Shown in pieces: positions 17,760-27,715 of a stretch of DNA of 64,000 bases. The notes under the pieces were generated by a model. That model made no database searches, was not told the DNA's origin, and saw only the letters and a program-made list of their open reading frames with translations. The stretch spans positions 1,499,446 to 1,563,445 of the forward strand of contig NZ_CP029984.1 of the NCBI RefSeq assembly GCF_003293675.1. Reading direction: 5' to 3'. The DNA is from Gardnerella leopoldii (GTDB taxonomy: Bacteria; Actinomycetota; Actinomycetes; Actinomycetales; Bifidobacteriaceae). Numbering within the stretch: the first letter of the stretch is position 1; each line of letters opens with the position of its first letter. The position numbers and the translations under genes are program-made.

Positions 17760-20525
17760 ATGAGTGAACAGGATAATAACACAGTAAAGCACGCACATTT
17801 AACGCCTCTTCCTAACAAAGTTGGCGTTGATGGTCTTGAAGACAAGTGGCGTAGCAATTGGGACGAAGCTAAAACTTACGCATTCCATAATTCTCGCGAC
17901 CGTAAGGCCGTATATTCTATCGATACTCCACCTCCAACCGTTAGTGGCCACTTGCACGTAGGTCACGTATTCTCTTACACGCATACGGATGTCATTGCGC
18001 GATATAAGCGCATGCAAGGCTTTGACGTGTTCTACCCAATGGGTTGGGATGATAATGGCTTGCCAACAGAGCGCCGCGTACAAAACTATTACGGTGTGCG
18101 AGTGGATACTTCGTTGAAGTATGACCCTGATTTTAAGCCGCCTTTTGAAGGCACTGAAGGCAAGAAAATTGAAGCTAAAGATCAGGTTCCTGTAAGCAGG
18201 CAGAACTTTATTGAGCTTTGTGAGCGCTTGACTTCTCAAGATGAGAAGCTTTTTGAAGCATTGTGGCGCAGGCTTGGTCTTTCTGTAGACTGGTCGCAAA
18301 CTTACCACACGATTGGTGAGCAGCCTCGTCGAGTTGCACAAAAAGCGTTCCTTCGCAATCTTGCTCGCGGAGAAGCTTATCAAAAAGATGCTCCGGGATT
18401 GTGGGATGTGACTTTCCAGACTGCTGTTGCTCAGGCTGAGCTTGAATCGCGCGAATATCCTGGTTTCTACCATAAGATTGCGTTCCGTTTTGAAGATGGT
18501 ACGCCAATTTATATTGAAACTACGCGCCCAGAATTGCTTGCTGCATGCACTTCTTTAATTGCAAATCCAGAAGATGAGCGTTACAAGAAGTACTTTGGTC
18601 AGGAAGTTTATTCGCCACTGTTCAAGGTGAAGGTTCCGATTTTGGCGCATTCTGCTGCTCAAATGGACAAGGGTGCTGGCATTGCAATGTGCTGCACTTT
18701 CGGTGACGTAACAGACGTTGAGTGGTGGCGCGATTTGAATTTGCCAACTCGGCCGATTATTCAGCGTAACGGTCGCATTGTTATGACGACTCCTGATTGG
18801 ATTACGGATGAGTCCGGTCGCGAAATGTTCGAGAAAATTGCTGGCAAAACCACGTTCTCTGCTCGTAAGGAAGTTGTTGAAGCTTTGCAAGCAGCTGGAG
18901 ATATGGAAGGCGATCCAAAGCCAACAAAGCGTATGACGAACTTCTACGAAAAGGGCGATAAGCCTTTGGAAATCGTCACTTCTCGCCAGTGGTATTTAAA
19001 GAACGGTGGCACAGACGAAAAGCTAAACACTGAGCTTATTGAGCGCGGCAAGGAACTTAACTTCCACCCAGACTTTATGCGCGTGCGCTATGAGAATTGG
19101 GTTCACGGCTTGAATGGTGACTGGCTTATCTCTCGCCAGCGCTTCTTCGGTGTGCCATTCCCACTTTGGTATCCAGTAAACGAAAATGGGGAGGTGGATT
19201 ACGAGCATCCTTTGACGCCTAGCGAAGATCGTTTGCCAATCGATCCAACTATTGACGTTCCAGAAGGATTCGATGAATCTCAGCGTAACCAGCCAAATGG
19301 CTTTACTGCTGAGCAAGACATTATGGACACTTGGGCTACATCTTCCTTAACTCCACAAATCGTGACTCGTTGGGAAGAGCCAGGTGAGGAAAATCAAGCT
19401 CTGTTTAAGGCTACTTTCCCAATGGATTTGCGTCCACAAGGCCAGGATATTATTCGTACTTGGCTGTTTAGTACTGTTGATCGCGCACATCTTGAAAACG
19501 GCTGCTTGCCTTGGAAGCATGCTGCACTTTCTGGCTGGATTCTTGATCCTGACCATAAGAAGATGTCTAAATCTAAAGGCAACGTGGTTGTGCCAAATAA
19601 GCCAATCGAAGAGTTTGGTGCTGATGCTGTGCGCTACTGGGCAACTTCAGCAAAACTTGGCTTGGATGCAACTTACGACGAAGGCCAAATGAAGATTGGC
19701 CGACGCTTAGCTATTAAGCTTTTGAATGCTACTAAGTTTGCGCTCGCAATTGGTCGTGAAGATGATGAGCATCAGGTTCTTGAGCCTGCTAGTGCGGATT
19801 GGGATTTTGCAGACGTTACGGAAGTTTTGGATCGCTCTGTTATGGCAAAGCTCGCATCCGTTATTCGTACCGCAACTGATGCGCTTGAATCTTACGAGCA
19901 TTCCAAGGCTTTGGAAGCAATCGAAACATTCTTCTGGGAGTTCTGCGACGACTATATTGAGCTTGCAAAGAATCGCGCTTACGGTACTGCAGAATCAACT
20001 GGACGCACTCCAAGCGAAGCTGCTGTAAAGTCTGCTCGCACAACTCTTGGCCTTGCACTCGATGCTTTGGCTCGCTTGCTTGCTCCTTACTTGCCTTACG
20101 CTACTGAAGAAGTGTGGAGCTGGATGCATGACGGCGAAGGCTCTGTGCATCGTGCTAGCTGGCCATGCGCTAAGGCGTATGAGGCTGCTGCAAACGGTGT
20201 TTCTGCAGATACTTTGGCTTACGCGGGTGAAGCTTTGGCTACTTTGCGCAAGATTAAGTCTGAAGCAAAAGTTTCTATGAAGACTCCTATTTTGCAAGTG
20301 ACTTTGAACGTAGCAGAAAATGCTTACAAGGCTGTCGAGGAGACTTTGGATGACGTTGCTGAAGCTGGACGCGTTACTGGAGAAGTAAATCTTAACGCTG
20401 TTAAGGCAGCAGTTGCTGGAGATTCTTCTGATTCTGCATCTGATTCCGCGGAATCTGATGCAGCTAACGTAAACGTTTCTGTTGCTCAAAGCGAACTCGG
20501 CGAAGCTCCTGCAAAAAAGAAGTAG
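17760..20525 (+). CDS. valS: Valyl-tRNA synthetase
   Basis: 921 aa. Charges tRNA-Val. Class I signatures are present: PPPTVSGHLHVGHVFSYTHTD (the HIGH motif as HVGH, about residues 60-63) and KMSKSKGNVV near residue 600. The CP1 editing domain and the anticodon-binding domain (DDYIELAKNRAYG) are intact. The end is an Ala/Ser/Asp/Glu-rich tail of about 35 residues that replaces part of the usual coiled coil. Start by position of the leaderless promoter. Confidence 0.97.
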   Translation: MSEQDNNTVKHAHLTPLPNKVGVDGLEDKWRSNWDEAKTYAFHNSRDRKAVYSIDTPPPTVSGHLHVGHVFSYTHTDVIARYKRMQGFDVFYPMGWDDNGLPTERRVQNYYGVRVDTSLKYDPDFKPPFEGTEGKKIEAKDQVPVSRQNFIELCERLTSQDEKLFEALWRRLGLSVDWSQTYHTIGEQPRRVAQKAFLRNLARGEAYQKDAPGLWDVTFQTAVAQAELESREYPGFYHKIAFRFEDGTPIYIETTRPELLAACTSLIANPEDERYKKYFGQEVYSPLFKVKVPILAHSAAQMDKGAGIAMCCTFGDVTDVEWWRDLNLPTRPIIQRNGRIVMTTPDWITDESGREMFEKIAGKTTFSARKEVVEALQAAGDMEGDPKPTKRMTNFYEKGDKPLEIVTSRQWYLKNGGTDEKLNTELIERGKELNFHPDFMRVRYENWVHGLNGDWLISRQRFFGVPFPLWYPVNENGEVDYEHPLTPSEDRLPIDPTIDVPEGFDESQRNQPNGFTAEQDIMDTWATSSLTPQIVTRWEEPGEENQALFKATFPMDLRPQGQDIIRTWLFSTVDRAHLENGCLPWKHAALSGWILDPDHKKMSKSKGNVVVPNKPIEEFGADAVRYWATSAKLGLDATYDEGQMKIGRRLAIKLLNATKFALAIGREDDEHQVLEPASADWDFADVTEVLDRSVMAKLASVIRTATDALESYEHSKALEAIETFFWEFCDDYIELAKNRAYGTAESTGRTPSEAAVKSARTTLGLALDALARLLAPYLPYATEEVWSWMHDGEGSVHRASWPCAKAYEAAANGVSADTLAYAGEALATLRKIKSEAKVSMKTPILQVTLNVAENAYKAVEETLDDVAEAGRVTGEVNLNAVKAAVAGDSSDSASDSAESDAANVNVSVAQSELGEAPAKKK

Positions 20526-20569
20526 CTGTAAGTAGTTGCAAGTAATCGAAAATAATTAATCGCAAAACA

Positions 20570-20608
20570 AAAGCGCTGGAAGTCAATCTTCGACTCCAGC
20601 GCTTTTTG
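20570..20608 (+). terminator. Intrinsic terminator after valS
   Basis: AAGCGCTGGA (20571-20580) pairs with TCCAGCGCTT, followed by a T-run. It separates valS from argS, which has its own start signal. Confidence 0.88.
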
Positions 20609-20642
20609 TGTATTGTAATCGCGAAGCATCGCGCGGTAACGC

Positions 20643-20655
20643 TAGACTGTAAACC
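20643..20655 (+). promoter_or_regulatory. Putative leaderless promoter of argS
   Basis: TAGACT (20643-20648), 7 nt, ATG 20656; no ribosome site. Identical -10 and spacing to the signal before 16137. Confidence 0.5.
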
Positions 20656-22452
20656 ATGAATCCAGAAAGCTTAAGTGAATTAATTGAAAAAATTGCTAAA
20701 GATTTAGTAGCAAGCGGTAAAGCTGGCAGTCTAACAGAAGATTTGATTCCTGCTGCCGAAAAACTTGCAGTTATGCGACCAAAGGATCGCGCACACGGTG
20801 ATTGGGCTACGAATGTTGCTATGCAGCTTGCTAAAAAAGCTGGTATGAAGCCTAGTGATTTAGCCGAGCTTTTTGCTGAGAGTTTGCAAGAAGCGGAAGG
20901 TATTGCGTCTGTAGAAGTTGCAGGTCCTGGCTTTATTAACATAACGCTTGATTCTGCTTCTGCAGCGGCAGTCGTAGACGAGGTCTTAAAGCAAGGTGCT
21001 GATTTTGGCAAAAATACGCACTTAAGCGGCAAAACTTTGAATCTTGAGTTTGTTTCCGCAAACCCAACTGGTCCAATCCACATTGGTGGAACTCGCTGGG
21101 CTGCAGTTGGTGATTCCATGGCTCGAGTCTTGGAAGCGAACGGCGCAAAAGTTGTGCGTGAATACTACTTCAACGATCATGGCGAGCAAATTAACCGTTT
21201 TGCAAAGTCTTTAGTTGCTGCAGCTCATGGCGAAGAAACGCCTGCAGATGGTTACAAAGGCGCGTATATTAACGAAATCGCAGACGCTGTTATAAAAGAT
21301 GCGCAAGCAGACGGCGTTGATGTTTTTTCTTTGCCAAGAATTGATCTTGGAAAAGACGAGGAAGGTTTGCCTCTTGGCGAAGGCGATTCCGAGCAGCGCG
21401 AAGAGTTCCGCAAGCGCGCAGTGCCAATGATGTTTGCCGAAATCCGTAAGTCCATGCGCGATTTTCGTGTTGATTTCGACGTGTGGTTCCACGAAAACAG
21501 CCTGTACGAGGATGGCGAAGTTGAGCGTGCTATTGCAGATTTGCGTTCTCGCGGAGACATTTTTGAAAAAGATGGCGCAACTTGGTTCGAATCCACTAAG
21601 CATGGCGACGACAAAGATCGCGTAATTATTAAGTCTGACGGCAATTACGCTTACTTTGCTGCAGATATTGCGTACTATCGCAACAAGCGCCATCGCGAAC
21701 AGAATCCTGCGGACGTAGCGATTTACATGCTTGGTGCGGATCATCACGGCTATATTGGCAGAATGATGGCAATGTGCGCGGCTTTTGGAGACAAGCCAGG
21801 CGAAAACATGCAGATTCTTATTGGTCAGCTTGTAAACGTTATGAAAGATGGCAAGCCTGTACGCATGAGCAAGCGCGCAGGAAACGTTATTACGATTGAC
21901 GATTTAGTTGATGCAATTGGTGTTGATGCTTCGCGCTACTCGCTTGCTCGCACAGATTACAATACAAGTGTTGATATTGATTTGGATTTGCTTGCTTCTC
22001 ACAGCAACGATAATCCTGTGTATTACGTGCAATACGCGCACGCACGCAGCTGCAATGTGGCTCGCAATGCTGCGGACGCTGGAATTACGCAAGATGGTGC
22101 TGATTTAAGCTTGCTTAATACCGAGGCTGACGGCGAAGTGTTGGCTGCTTTGGCTCAATGGCCTGCTGCTTTGGCTCAAGCTGGCGATTTGCGCGCTCCA
22201 CACAGAGTTGCGCATTATCTTGAGGATTTGGCTGCAAGCTATCACAAGTGGTACAACCTTGAGCGCGTTGTGCCAATGGAGTTAACCGACCCTGAAAATC
22301 GTTTGCCAGAAGCCGATCGTGAATCTCAGCGCATTGCAAAGTGCCCAGAGCCAGCTCGTGCTGCAGCTCGCTTAAAGCTTAACGCTGCTGTGCGCACAGT
22401 TATTGCAACTGGTCTTGATTTGCTTGGAGTTTCTGCTCCGGAAAAGATGTGA
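20656..22452 (+). CDS. argS: Arginyl-tRNA synthetase
   Basis: 598 aa. Charges tRNA-Arg. The N-terminal Add-1 domain is followed by the class I site SANPTGPIHIGGTRWAAVGD (HIGH as HIGG, residues about 140-143) and the KMSKS counterpart RMSKRAGNVIT. DALR-type anticodon-binding domain at the C-terminus (YVQYAHARSC then AAARLKLNAAVRTVIATGLDLLGV). Full length. Monocistronic between two terminators. Confidence 0.97.
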   Translation: MNPESLSELIEKIAKDLVASGKAGSLTEDLIPAAEKLAVMRPKDRAHGDWATNVAMQLAKKAGMKPSDLAELFAESLQEAEGIASVEVAGPGFINITLDSASAAAVVDEVLKQGADFGKNTHLSGKTLNLEFVSANPTGPIHIGGTRWAAVGDSMARVLEANGAKVVREYYFNDHGEQINRFAKSLVAAAHGEETPADGYKGAYINEIADAVIKDAQADGVDVFSLPRIDLGKDEEGLPLGEGDSEQREEFRKRAVPMMFAEIRKSMRDFRVDFDVWFHENSLYEDGEVERAIADLRSRGDIFEKDGATWFESTKHGDDKDRVIIKSDGNYAYFAADIAYYRNKRHREQNPADVAIYMLGADHHGYIGRMMAMCAAFGDKPGENMQILIGQLVNVMKDGKPVRMSKRAGNVITIDDLVDAIGVDASRYSLARTDYNTSVDIDLDLLASHSNDNPVYYVQYAHARSCNVARNAADAGITQDGADLSLLNTEADGEVLAALAQWPAALAQAGDLRAPHRVAHYLEDLAASYHKWYNLERVVPMELTDPENRLPEADRESQRIAKCPEPARAAARLKLNAAVRTVIATGLDLLGVSAPEKM

Positions 22453-22508
22453 TTTTGCTTATTTTATATAAGATTTAGAGCAAAGCTATAGAGCATTTTT
22501 GATTACAT

Positions 22509-22546
22509 AGGACGTTGGTAGTTTGCCAGCGTCCTTTTTATTTTTT
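22509..22546 (+). terminator. Intrinsic terminator after argS
   Basis: AGGACGTTGG pairs with CCAGCGTCCT (one G-U), loop TAGTTTG, then a long T-rich run. Confidence 0.88.
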
Positions 22547-22708
22547 ATTAGAGACACGCACGAATTATAAGTTTCTATCGATTAAGTACATGCAATTTAT
22601 TAATATACCCTCTAATATTATTTTCGCTTTAAATCCACAAAATTACAAAGTAAGAGATTTAGCTGAATAGTATATAAATACAAATTTATCCTTATGGGAG
22701 GTGTAAGC

Positions 22709-24211
22709 ATGAGCGTCACAACACAAAGTGTCAACACAGATAGTGCCCCGAAAAAAAGGAACTTGACCATTATTGAGTCCGCGTACGTGGCGGTCATGTT
22801 GTTTGGTATGTTCTTTGGCGCAGGAAACCTGATTTTCCCTGTGTTCCTTGGAGCTAATGCAGGAAACAATTCCGCTCCTGCAGCATTAGGCTTTATTATT
22901 ACCGGCGTTGGTTTGCCATTGCTTGGTGTTACGGCTCTTGCGATGAGTCGCGCAAACGGTCTTTTTGAACTTTCTAGTAAGCCGAGCAAAAAATACGGCA
23001 TGTTCTTTACTTGTGTGCTGTATTTAACAATCGGACCATTCTTTGCAATTCCTCGCTGCGCAACAACTTCGTACACTGTTGGTTTGGAGCGCGTCGTTCC
23101 ACAAGACGGAAACGGTCAATTGTATTTGTTCTTGTTCTCTGTGGTTTTCTTCGCGTTAGCATTCTTCTTTGCTATGAAGCCTAGCGGAATACTTACATGG
23201 GTTGGTAAAGTTCTTACGCCGATATTCCTGGTTTTCTTAGGTATTCTGGTATTTACTGCACTGTTTTCTCCTGTAAGCGGCGCTTCTGCGGATGCTGCTC
23301 CTATAGGGAAGTATGTTAATGAATCATTCTTTACAGGATTCTTAGATGGCTACAATACAATGGATGCTTTAGCTAGCTTGGCTTTTGGCATTATAGTTGT
23401 TAGTACTATTCGATCCTTTGGCGTAAAAGACCCTAAAGATGTGGCAGTGAATACTGTGCGATCTGGATTCTTTAGCTGCTTGCTTATGGCGTTGATTTAC
23501 GTCGCAATTGTTGTTGTCGGTGTGCGTAGCCGTGCACTGTTTAAGCCTGCTGAAAACGGTGGCGTAACTTTGGCGCAAGTTGCACGCTACCATCTTGGAA
23601 ACGTTGGTTTGCTTGTTCTTGCTGCAACTGTTACTCTTGCATGCTTAAAGACGGCAGTTGGTTTAATTGTAAGCTGCTCGGAAACCTTCTCTAAGTTATT
23701 CCCTAAGGGCCCTAGCTATCGCGTTTGGTCTGTGTTGATTACGCTTGTTTCGTTTGGTCTTGCAAACTTTGGTTTGAGCACAATCATCGAATATGCAGTT
23801 CCAGTATTGATGTTCTTGTATCCACTGTCAATCGTATTGATTCTTTTGGCTTTGTGCGGTCGACTTTTTGGAAATTCCAAAGTCGTGTACGCTTGGACAC
23901 TTGGTTTTACTGGTGTTGCAGCTGTATTTGACTTTTTGAATAGTTTGCCAACAGCTTTGCGCAACGCATTGCATATGAACGATATGTTGGTGGTTGCTCA
24001 AAACTGGTTGCCGTTCTCGGAATTTGGCATGGCTTGGGTTTGCCCTGCTGTTGTTGGATTTGTTGTTGGCTATGTCCGCATGGTTTTATTTGAAAACAAG
24101 GACATGGAAGAGGTGGCTCGTCTAGCTGCTGGTCCAGATCTTGAAGGCAGTGTTGCTAGCGAAAATGATTCATATGCTTCCATTGATTCTCAGTTTTGCG
24201 AGCAAAATTAG
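22709..24211 (+). CDS. brnQ: Branched-chain amino acid carrier BrnQ
   Basis: 500 aa from ATG 22709; GGGAGG lies 7 nt upstream and inside a longer in-frame reading from 22694, which is rejected. Sodium or proton-coupled uptake of Leu, Ile and Val. The N-terminal motif FGMFFGAGNLIFPVFLG and the IGPFFAIPRCATTSYTVG block are the family signature, with about 12 membrane segments. Short charged C-terminal tail. Own terminator, single-gene unit. Confidence 0.93.
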   Translation: MSVTTQSVNTDSAPKKRNLTIIESAYVAVMLFGMFFGAGNLIFPVFLGANAGNNSAPAALGFIITGVGLPLLGVTALAMSRANGLFELSSKPSKKYGMFFTCVLYLTIGPFFAIPRCATTSYTVGLERVVPQDGNGQLYLFLFSVVFFALAFFFAMKPSGILTWVGKVLTPIFLVFLGILVFTALFSPVSGASADAAPIGKYVNESFFTGFLDGYNTMDALASLAFGIIVVSTIRSFGVKDPKDVAVNTVRSGFFSCLLMALIYVAIVVVGVRSRALFKPAENGGVTLAQVARYHLGNVGLLVLAATVTLACLKTAVGLIVSCSETFSKLFPKGPSYRVWSVLITLVSFGLANFGLSTIIEYAVPVLMFLYPLSIVLILLALCGRLFGNSKVVYAWTLGFTGVAAVFDFLNSLPTALRNALHMNDMLVVAQNWLPFSEFGMAWVCPAVVGFVVGYVRMVLFENKDMEEVARLAAGPDLEGSVASENDSYASIDSQFCEQN

Positions 24212-24245
24212 AAAATCATGAAATAACCGTATAAGCTAAATAAAC

Positions 24246-24291
24246 CGCCATATTTTGTTGCGTAATTTTTCGTAGCAAAGTATGGCGAATT
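24246..24291 (+). terminator. Intrinsic terminator after brnQ
   Basis: CGCCATA-T-TTTG (24246-) pairs with CAAA-G-TATGGCG (ending 24287), followed by AATTTTATA. Confidence 0.75.
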
Positions 24292-24308
24292 TTATATAAA
24301 ACGCACGC

Positions 24309-24337
24309 TTGACTTATTTATTGGAACGATTTAGTAT
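24309..24337 (+). promoter_or_regulatory. Promoter of the maltodextrin-type operon
   Basis: TTGACT (24309-24314), 17-bp spacer, TAGTAT (24332-24337). The predicted start near 24344 leaves a leader of about 240 nt before the binding-protein gene. A LacI regulator at the end of the operon probably acts here, though I could not pick out a clear palindromic operator. Confidence 0.65.
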
Positions 24338-24585
24338 ATTTCAATAACGAACAAAATAATGTGCAATCTAAAAGTAATTCTCGCTTAGCCAGTAAAGCAA
24401 GATACGAAAAGGCACACGTCTAGTGCTCGGCGCTGAGGCATTAGCAAAATGGTTGTTCATGAGTGAAAGGAGTAAACGACGCTGTTTGCGGCAGAAGTCT
24501 GGCGTTGCTATATATCAAATGGTGCATTGGGCGGTATGCCCAAGAACCTTTAAGTTTCTCTAAATATTTCTAAGGAAGAACAACG
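24338..24585 (+). other. Long 5' leader of the maltodextrin-type operon
   Basis: About 240 nt of transcribed leader. It holds a Shine-Dalgarno-like AAAGGAG near 24470 with no ATG at proper distance, a 36-codon GTG-started frame over the same region that ends at about 24570, and a small hairpin TTGGGC-GGTAT-GCCCAA (about 24527-24543) 40 nt before the gene. AAGGAAG about 8 nt before ATG 24586 is the real ribosome site. Function unknown. Confidence 0.35.
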
Positions 24586-25866
24586 ATGTTGAAACTAAAA
24601 AAGTTTGGAGCAATCTCTGTGATGCTCGTTGCTGCGCTTTCGCTTACCGCATGTGGTGGCGGCACAAGCTCCACGAGTAATGCTCAAGGTAAAACAACCG
24701 TTTCTGTTTGGCATTATTGGGATGGCGCTAATGCAGATGCCTTCGATAAAAAAGTAAAAGCATTTAATGCTTCGCACAAGAACATTGAGATTAAAACTAC
24801 AAATGTTCCTAATGCTGATTTCTTAACAAAATTACGCGCATCTGCTACGTCAAATACTTTGCCTGATATGGCCATAGGTGATTTGATTTGGATGCCTCAA
24901 ATGGCACAAATTGGTAAGTCTGCAGACTTAAAAAAGCTTCTCAAGCCTGAAGTAATTGACAATATTAACCCTGCATTAAAGAATTTTGGGTCAATTGATG
25001 GTCGCTTAGTATCCGTTCCAATGTCAGCCAATAATCTTGCTTATATGTACAATCGCACAATATTTAAGAAGGCTGGTTTAGATCCAGATAAGCCGCCAAA
25101 AACTTGGGCTGAATTAAAGCAAATGGCAAAGCAAATCAAAGATAAGACTGGTCTTCCAGGATACGATTTGCCAACCGAAGCAGGAGACAGCGGTGAGGCT
25201 CTTACCTGGAACTTCCAAGTCAATCTTTGGCAAGCTGGGGGTGAATTCTTAAAGAAAGATAACTCTGCTGCTGCTTTTAACACTCCTGCAGGTAAGAAAG
25301 CTGCCAATTTCTGGATGGATCTTATTAAAAGTGGAGTGAGCCCATATGCTGGATGGGGCAAGTTTGAAAAAGGTAAAGGTGGTTCTGCGCAGGAAGGTTC
25401 TTGGATGGTAGGTATTTGGGCAGCGGATCCTCCATTTGATTTTGCTGCAGCTCCTTTACCAACTCCTGAAGGTGGTAAACCATCTACTAATCTTGGCGGA
25501 GAACAAGCCATGTTGTTTAACAATGATGATGCAAAAGTAAAAGCTGCTGCTGAATTTGTGACTTGGTTCTTGCAGGACAAGCAAGTGCTTGATTGGTGTG
25601 AATCTACTGGTTTCCTGCCTGCGACAAAGAGTGCTGCTAACAATGCAGAGTATCGTTCATGGGTTGAAAAGAAAGAGCCTCGCTTACTTCCATATATTGA
25701 ACAAATGGCAACTGCTCATACTCGTCCAAACACCAAACTATATCCACAGATTTCGTTGGCATTCGCAAAGGAAATGGAAAAAGCATTTTCTGGCGAAGTA
25801 AATGTTGGAACTGCATTAAAGAATGCAGAAAAAGCAGTCAACGAAGTAATATCGCAAGGTAAGTAA
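24586..25866 (+). CDS. Carbohydrate ABC transporter solute-binding lipoprotein (maltodextrin type)
   Basis: 426 aa. Signal peptide with lipobox SLTAC (Cys about residue 23) and Gly/Ser linker. Family 1 extracellular binding-protein features: VWHYWDGANADAFDKKVKAFN, LPDMAIGDLIWMPQMA, and the FNTPAGKKAANFWMDL and EGSWMVGIWAA segments seen in MalE/multiple-sugar binding proteins. It heads a five-gene operon with two permeases, a GH13 enzyme and a LacI regulator, which points to alpha-glucosides or maltodextrins as ligand. No ATPase is encoded here; a shared MsiK-like ATPase elsewhere is expected. Confidence 0.9.
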   Translation: MLKLKKFGAISVMLVAALSLTACGGGTSSTSNAQGKTTVSVWHYWDGANADAFDKKVKAFNASHKNIEIKTTNVPNADFLTKLRASATSNTLPDMAIGDLIWMPQMAQIGKSADLKKLLKPEVIDNINPALKNFGSIDGRLVSVPMSANNLAYMYNRTIFKKAGLDPDKPPKTWAELKQMAKQIKDKTGLPGYDLPTEAGDSGEALTWNFQVNLWQAGGEFLKKDNSAAAFNTPAGKKAANFWMDLIKSGVSPYAGWGKFEKGKGGSAQEGSWMVGIWAADPPFDFAAAPLPTPEGGKPSTNLGGEQAMLFNNDDAKVKAAAEFVTWFLQDKQVLDWCESTGFLPATKSAANNAEYRSWVEKKEPRLLPYIEQMATAHTRPNTKLYPQISLAFAKEMEKAFSGEVNVGTALKNAEKAVNEVISQGK

Positions 25867-25868
25867 TC

Positions 25869-26834
25869 ATGCGTAATCCGATAGTACAGTTGAAAAAGAA
25901 CAAGTCAGCTGCTAATGCAGAAGCAAAGGCTAGTAATGGTAAGCTGATTCGTGATAGTCGTAAAACTGTAGGTAAATGGGAGCAAATTCTCACAGCATGG
26001 GGATTGTTGCTTCCTGGATTAGTGATTCTCGTCATCTTCACTTTTTATCCAATTATTTCTGCAGCTTATACGAGCTTAACAAATTGGAACGGGTTTTCTG
26101 TAAATCCAGATTTTATTGGATTGAAGAATTATGTGAAACTATCTCAAGATCCAGAATTTTGGAATAGTTTAACCGTGACTGTTATCTATGCATTTGGTGT
26201 AGCTGTGCTATCGGTTGTTTCGGGGTTGCTTTTTGCGGTATTACTAGATGCGCCAATTCGCGCTCGCGGATTGTATCGCACTATATATTTCCTTCCTGTC
26301 GTTACCTCCTCGGTGGCTGTAGCAATTGTGTGGAAATATATGTTGGATCCATCGGGTCTTGTAAATTCTGTACTCTCATCCCTAGGTATTGCAGGACCCG
26401 ACTGGCTCCACAACAAGTGGCTAGCATTACTTGCTACTACACTCCTTACAGTTTGGAAGAACTTAGGTTTTAATATCATTCTATATTTGACTGCTTTGCA
26501 ATCTCTTTCTAAGTCGACTTATGAAGCTGCAAGTCTTGATGGTGCTACGAGCTGGCAACAGCTGCGTTATATTACAGTTCCTCTGCTTAGACCAATGACA
26601 TTCTTTGTGGTTGTGCAAGCGCTGATTAGTAGTTTCCAATCATTTGATTTAATTTATGTGTTTACTGAAGGCGGTCCTCGAGGTGGCACTGACGTACTAG
26701 GAATGTTTATGTATCGTCAAGCATTTAGGTTAGGCAATTTCGGTTATGGTACGGCAATTGCTATAGCGTCGCTGGTGTTAGTTCTTATCGTAACTCTTGT
26801 GCAATGGAAGGTAAGTAATGCAGAAAATAAGTAA
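25869..26834 (+). CDS. Sugar ABC transporter permease, MalF-like
   Basis: 321 aa. Six-segment permease of the MalF/UgpA group: after a 40-residue polar head comes LTAWGLLLPGLVILVIFTFYPI, and the EAA loop that contacts the ATPase is EAASLDGATSWQQLRYITVPLL. It starts 2 nt after the binding-protein stop and overlaps the next permease by 17 bp, so the three are one translationally coupled unit. Confidence 0.92.
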   Translation: MRNPIVQLKKNKSAANAEAKASNGKLIRDSRKTVGKWEQILTAWGLLLPGLVILVIFTFYPIISAAYTSLTNWNGFSVNPDFIGLKNYVKLSQDPEFWNSLTVTVIYAFGVAVLSVVSGLLFAVLLDAPIRARGLYRTIYFLPVVTSSVAVAIVWKYMLDPSGLVNSVLSSLGIAGPDWLHNKWLALLATTLLTVWKNLGFNIILYLTALQSLSKSTYEAASLDGATSWQQLRYITVPLLRPMTFFVVVQALISSFQSFDLIYVFTEGGPRGGTDVLGMFMYRQAFRLGNFGYGTAIAIASLVLVLIVTLVQWKVSNAENK

Positions 26835-27660
26835 GGTTTTTACGAGATTGCGTTCGTTGCATCTTGCTCGGCATATTGTACTCATTATCGGTGCAGCTTC
26901 GGTACTTATCCCATTTATGTGGATGTTTACAACGTCGTTGCAAACAAAAGCCGAAACGTATGCCGTTCAGTCAGTGATTCCAACATCATGGCATTGGGAA
27001 AATTATCTGCATGCGTGGCAAAGCGCTCCGTTTGCAAACTATTATATTAATAGCTTGATCATGTCGGCAATTATTGTAGTTGGTCACCTTGCGTTTGATG
27101 CTATGGCAGCTTTTGCTTTTGCGCGATTAGAGTTTCCTGGAAAGAAAATATTATTCGTGCTGCTACTTTCTGCTTTCATGGTTCCTGCTTTCGTAACAGT
27201 TATACCTATGTACGGTATTATCGCTCAGTTGCGTTGGATTGATACTATGGCAGCTTTAACAGTTCCGCGTTTGGCTGATGTATTTGGCATTATTTTGCTA
27301 CGCCAACATTTTACTACTATCCCGCGTGAGCTAGATGAGGCTGCAAGAATTGACGGATGTTCAAGCCTTGGTATTTTTATTAAAGTTATTCTGCCGCTTT
27401 CTAAGCCAGCTCTTGCAACTCTTGGTGTATTCTCATTCCTATTTGCATGGAATGATTTTCTGTGGCCTCTGTTGGTTACAAATGCAGAAGAAATGCGTAC
27501 TATTCAAATCGGCTTGAGTGGTTTTGTTGGACGTTATGGTACGTCATGGAACTATTTAATGGCTGGAACTTTGACGTCAACTTTGCCATCAATTATTATT
27601 TTCTTCTTCTTCCAAAAAGCTCTTGAACGAGGAATCGCTTCTACAGGTCTTAAAGATTGA
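26818..27660 (+). CDS. Sugar ABC transporter permease, MalG-like
   Basis: 280 aa. Second permease, MalG/UgpE group: PFMWMFTTSLQTKAE near the N-terminus and the EAA loop DEAARIDGCSSLGIFIKVILPL, ending SGFVG-type loop and a final membrane helix. ATG 26818 follows GGAAGG inside the end of the MalF-like gene. Forms the membrane channel with its neighbour. Confidence 0.92.
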   Translation: MQKISKVFTRLRSLHLARHIVLIIGAASVLIPFMWMFTTSLQTKAETYAVQSVIPTSWHWENYLHAWQSAPFANYYINSLIMSAIIVVGHLAFDAMAAFAFARLEFPGKKILFVLLLSAFMVPAFVTVIPMYGIIAQLRWIDTMAALTVPRLADVFGIILLRQHFTTIPRELDEAARIDGCSSLGIFIKVILPLSKPALATLGVFSFLFAWNDFLWPLLVTNAEEMRTIQIGLSGFVGRYGTSWNYLMAGTLTSTLPSIIIFFFFQKALERGIASTGLKD

Positions 27661-27715
27661 AGAAGTGCTAAGACGTTTACAATTTGTAAAATTTACTATT
27701 TGTTAGGAACAAGTC

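Noticed and set aside
24459..24570. 36-codon GTG frame in the leader of the sugar operon
   Set aside because: Not listed as a gene: no supporting homology and weak start context; kept only as a point to check.
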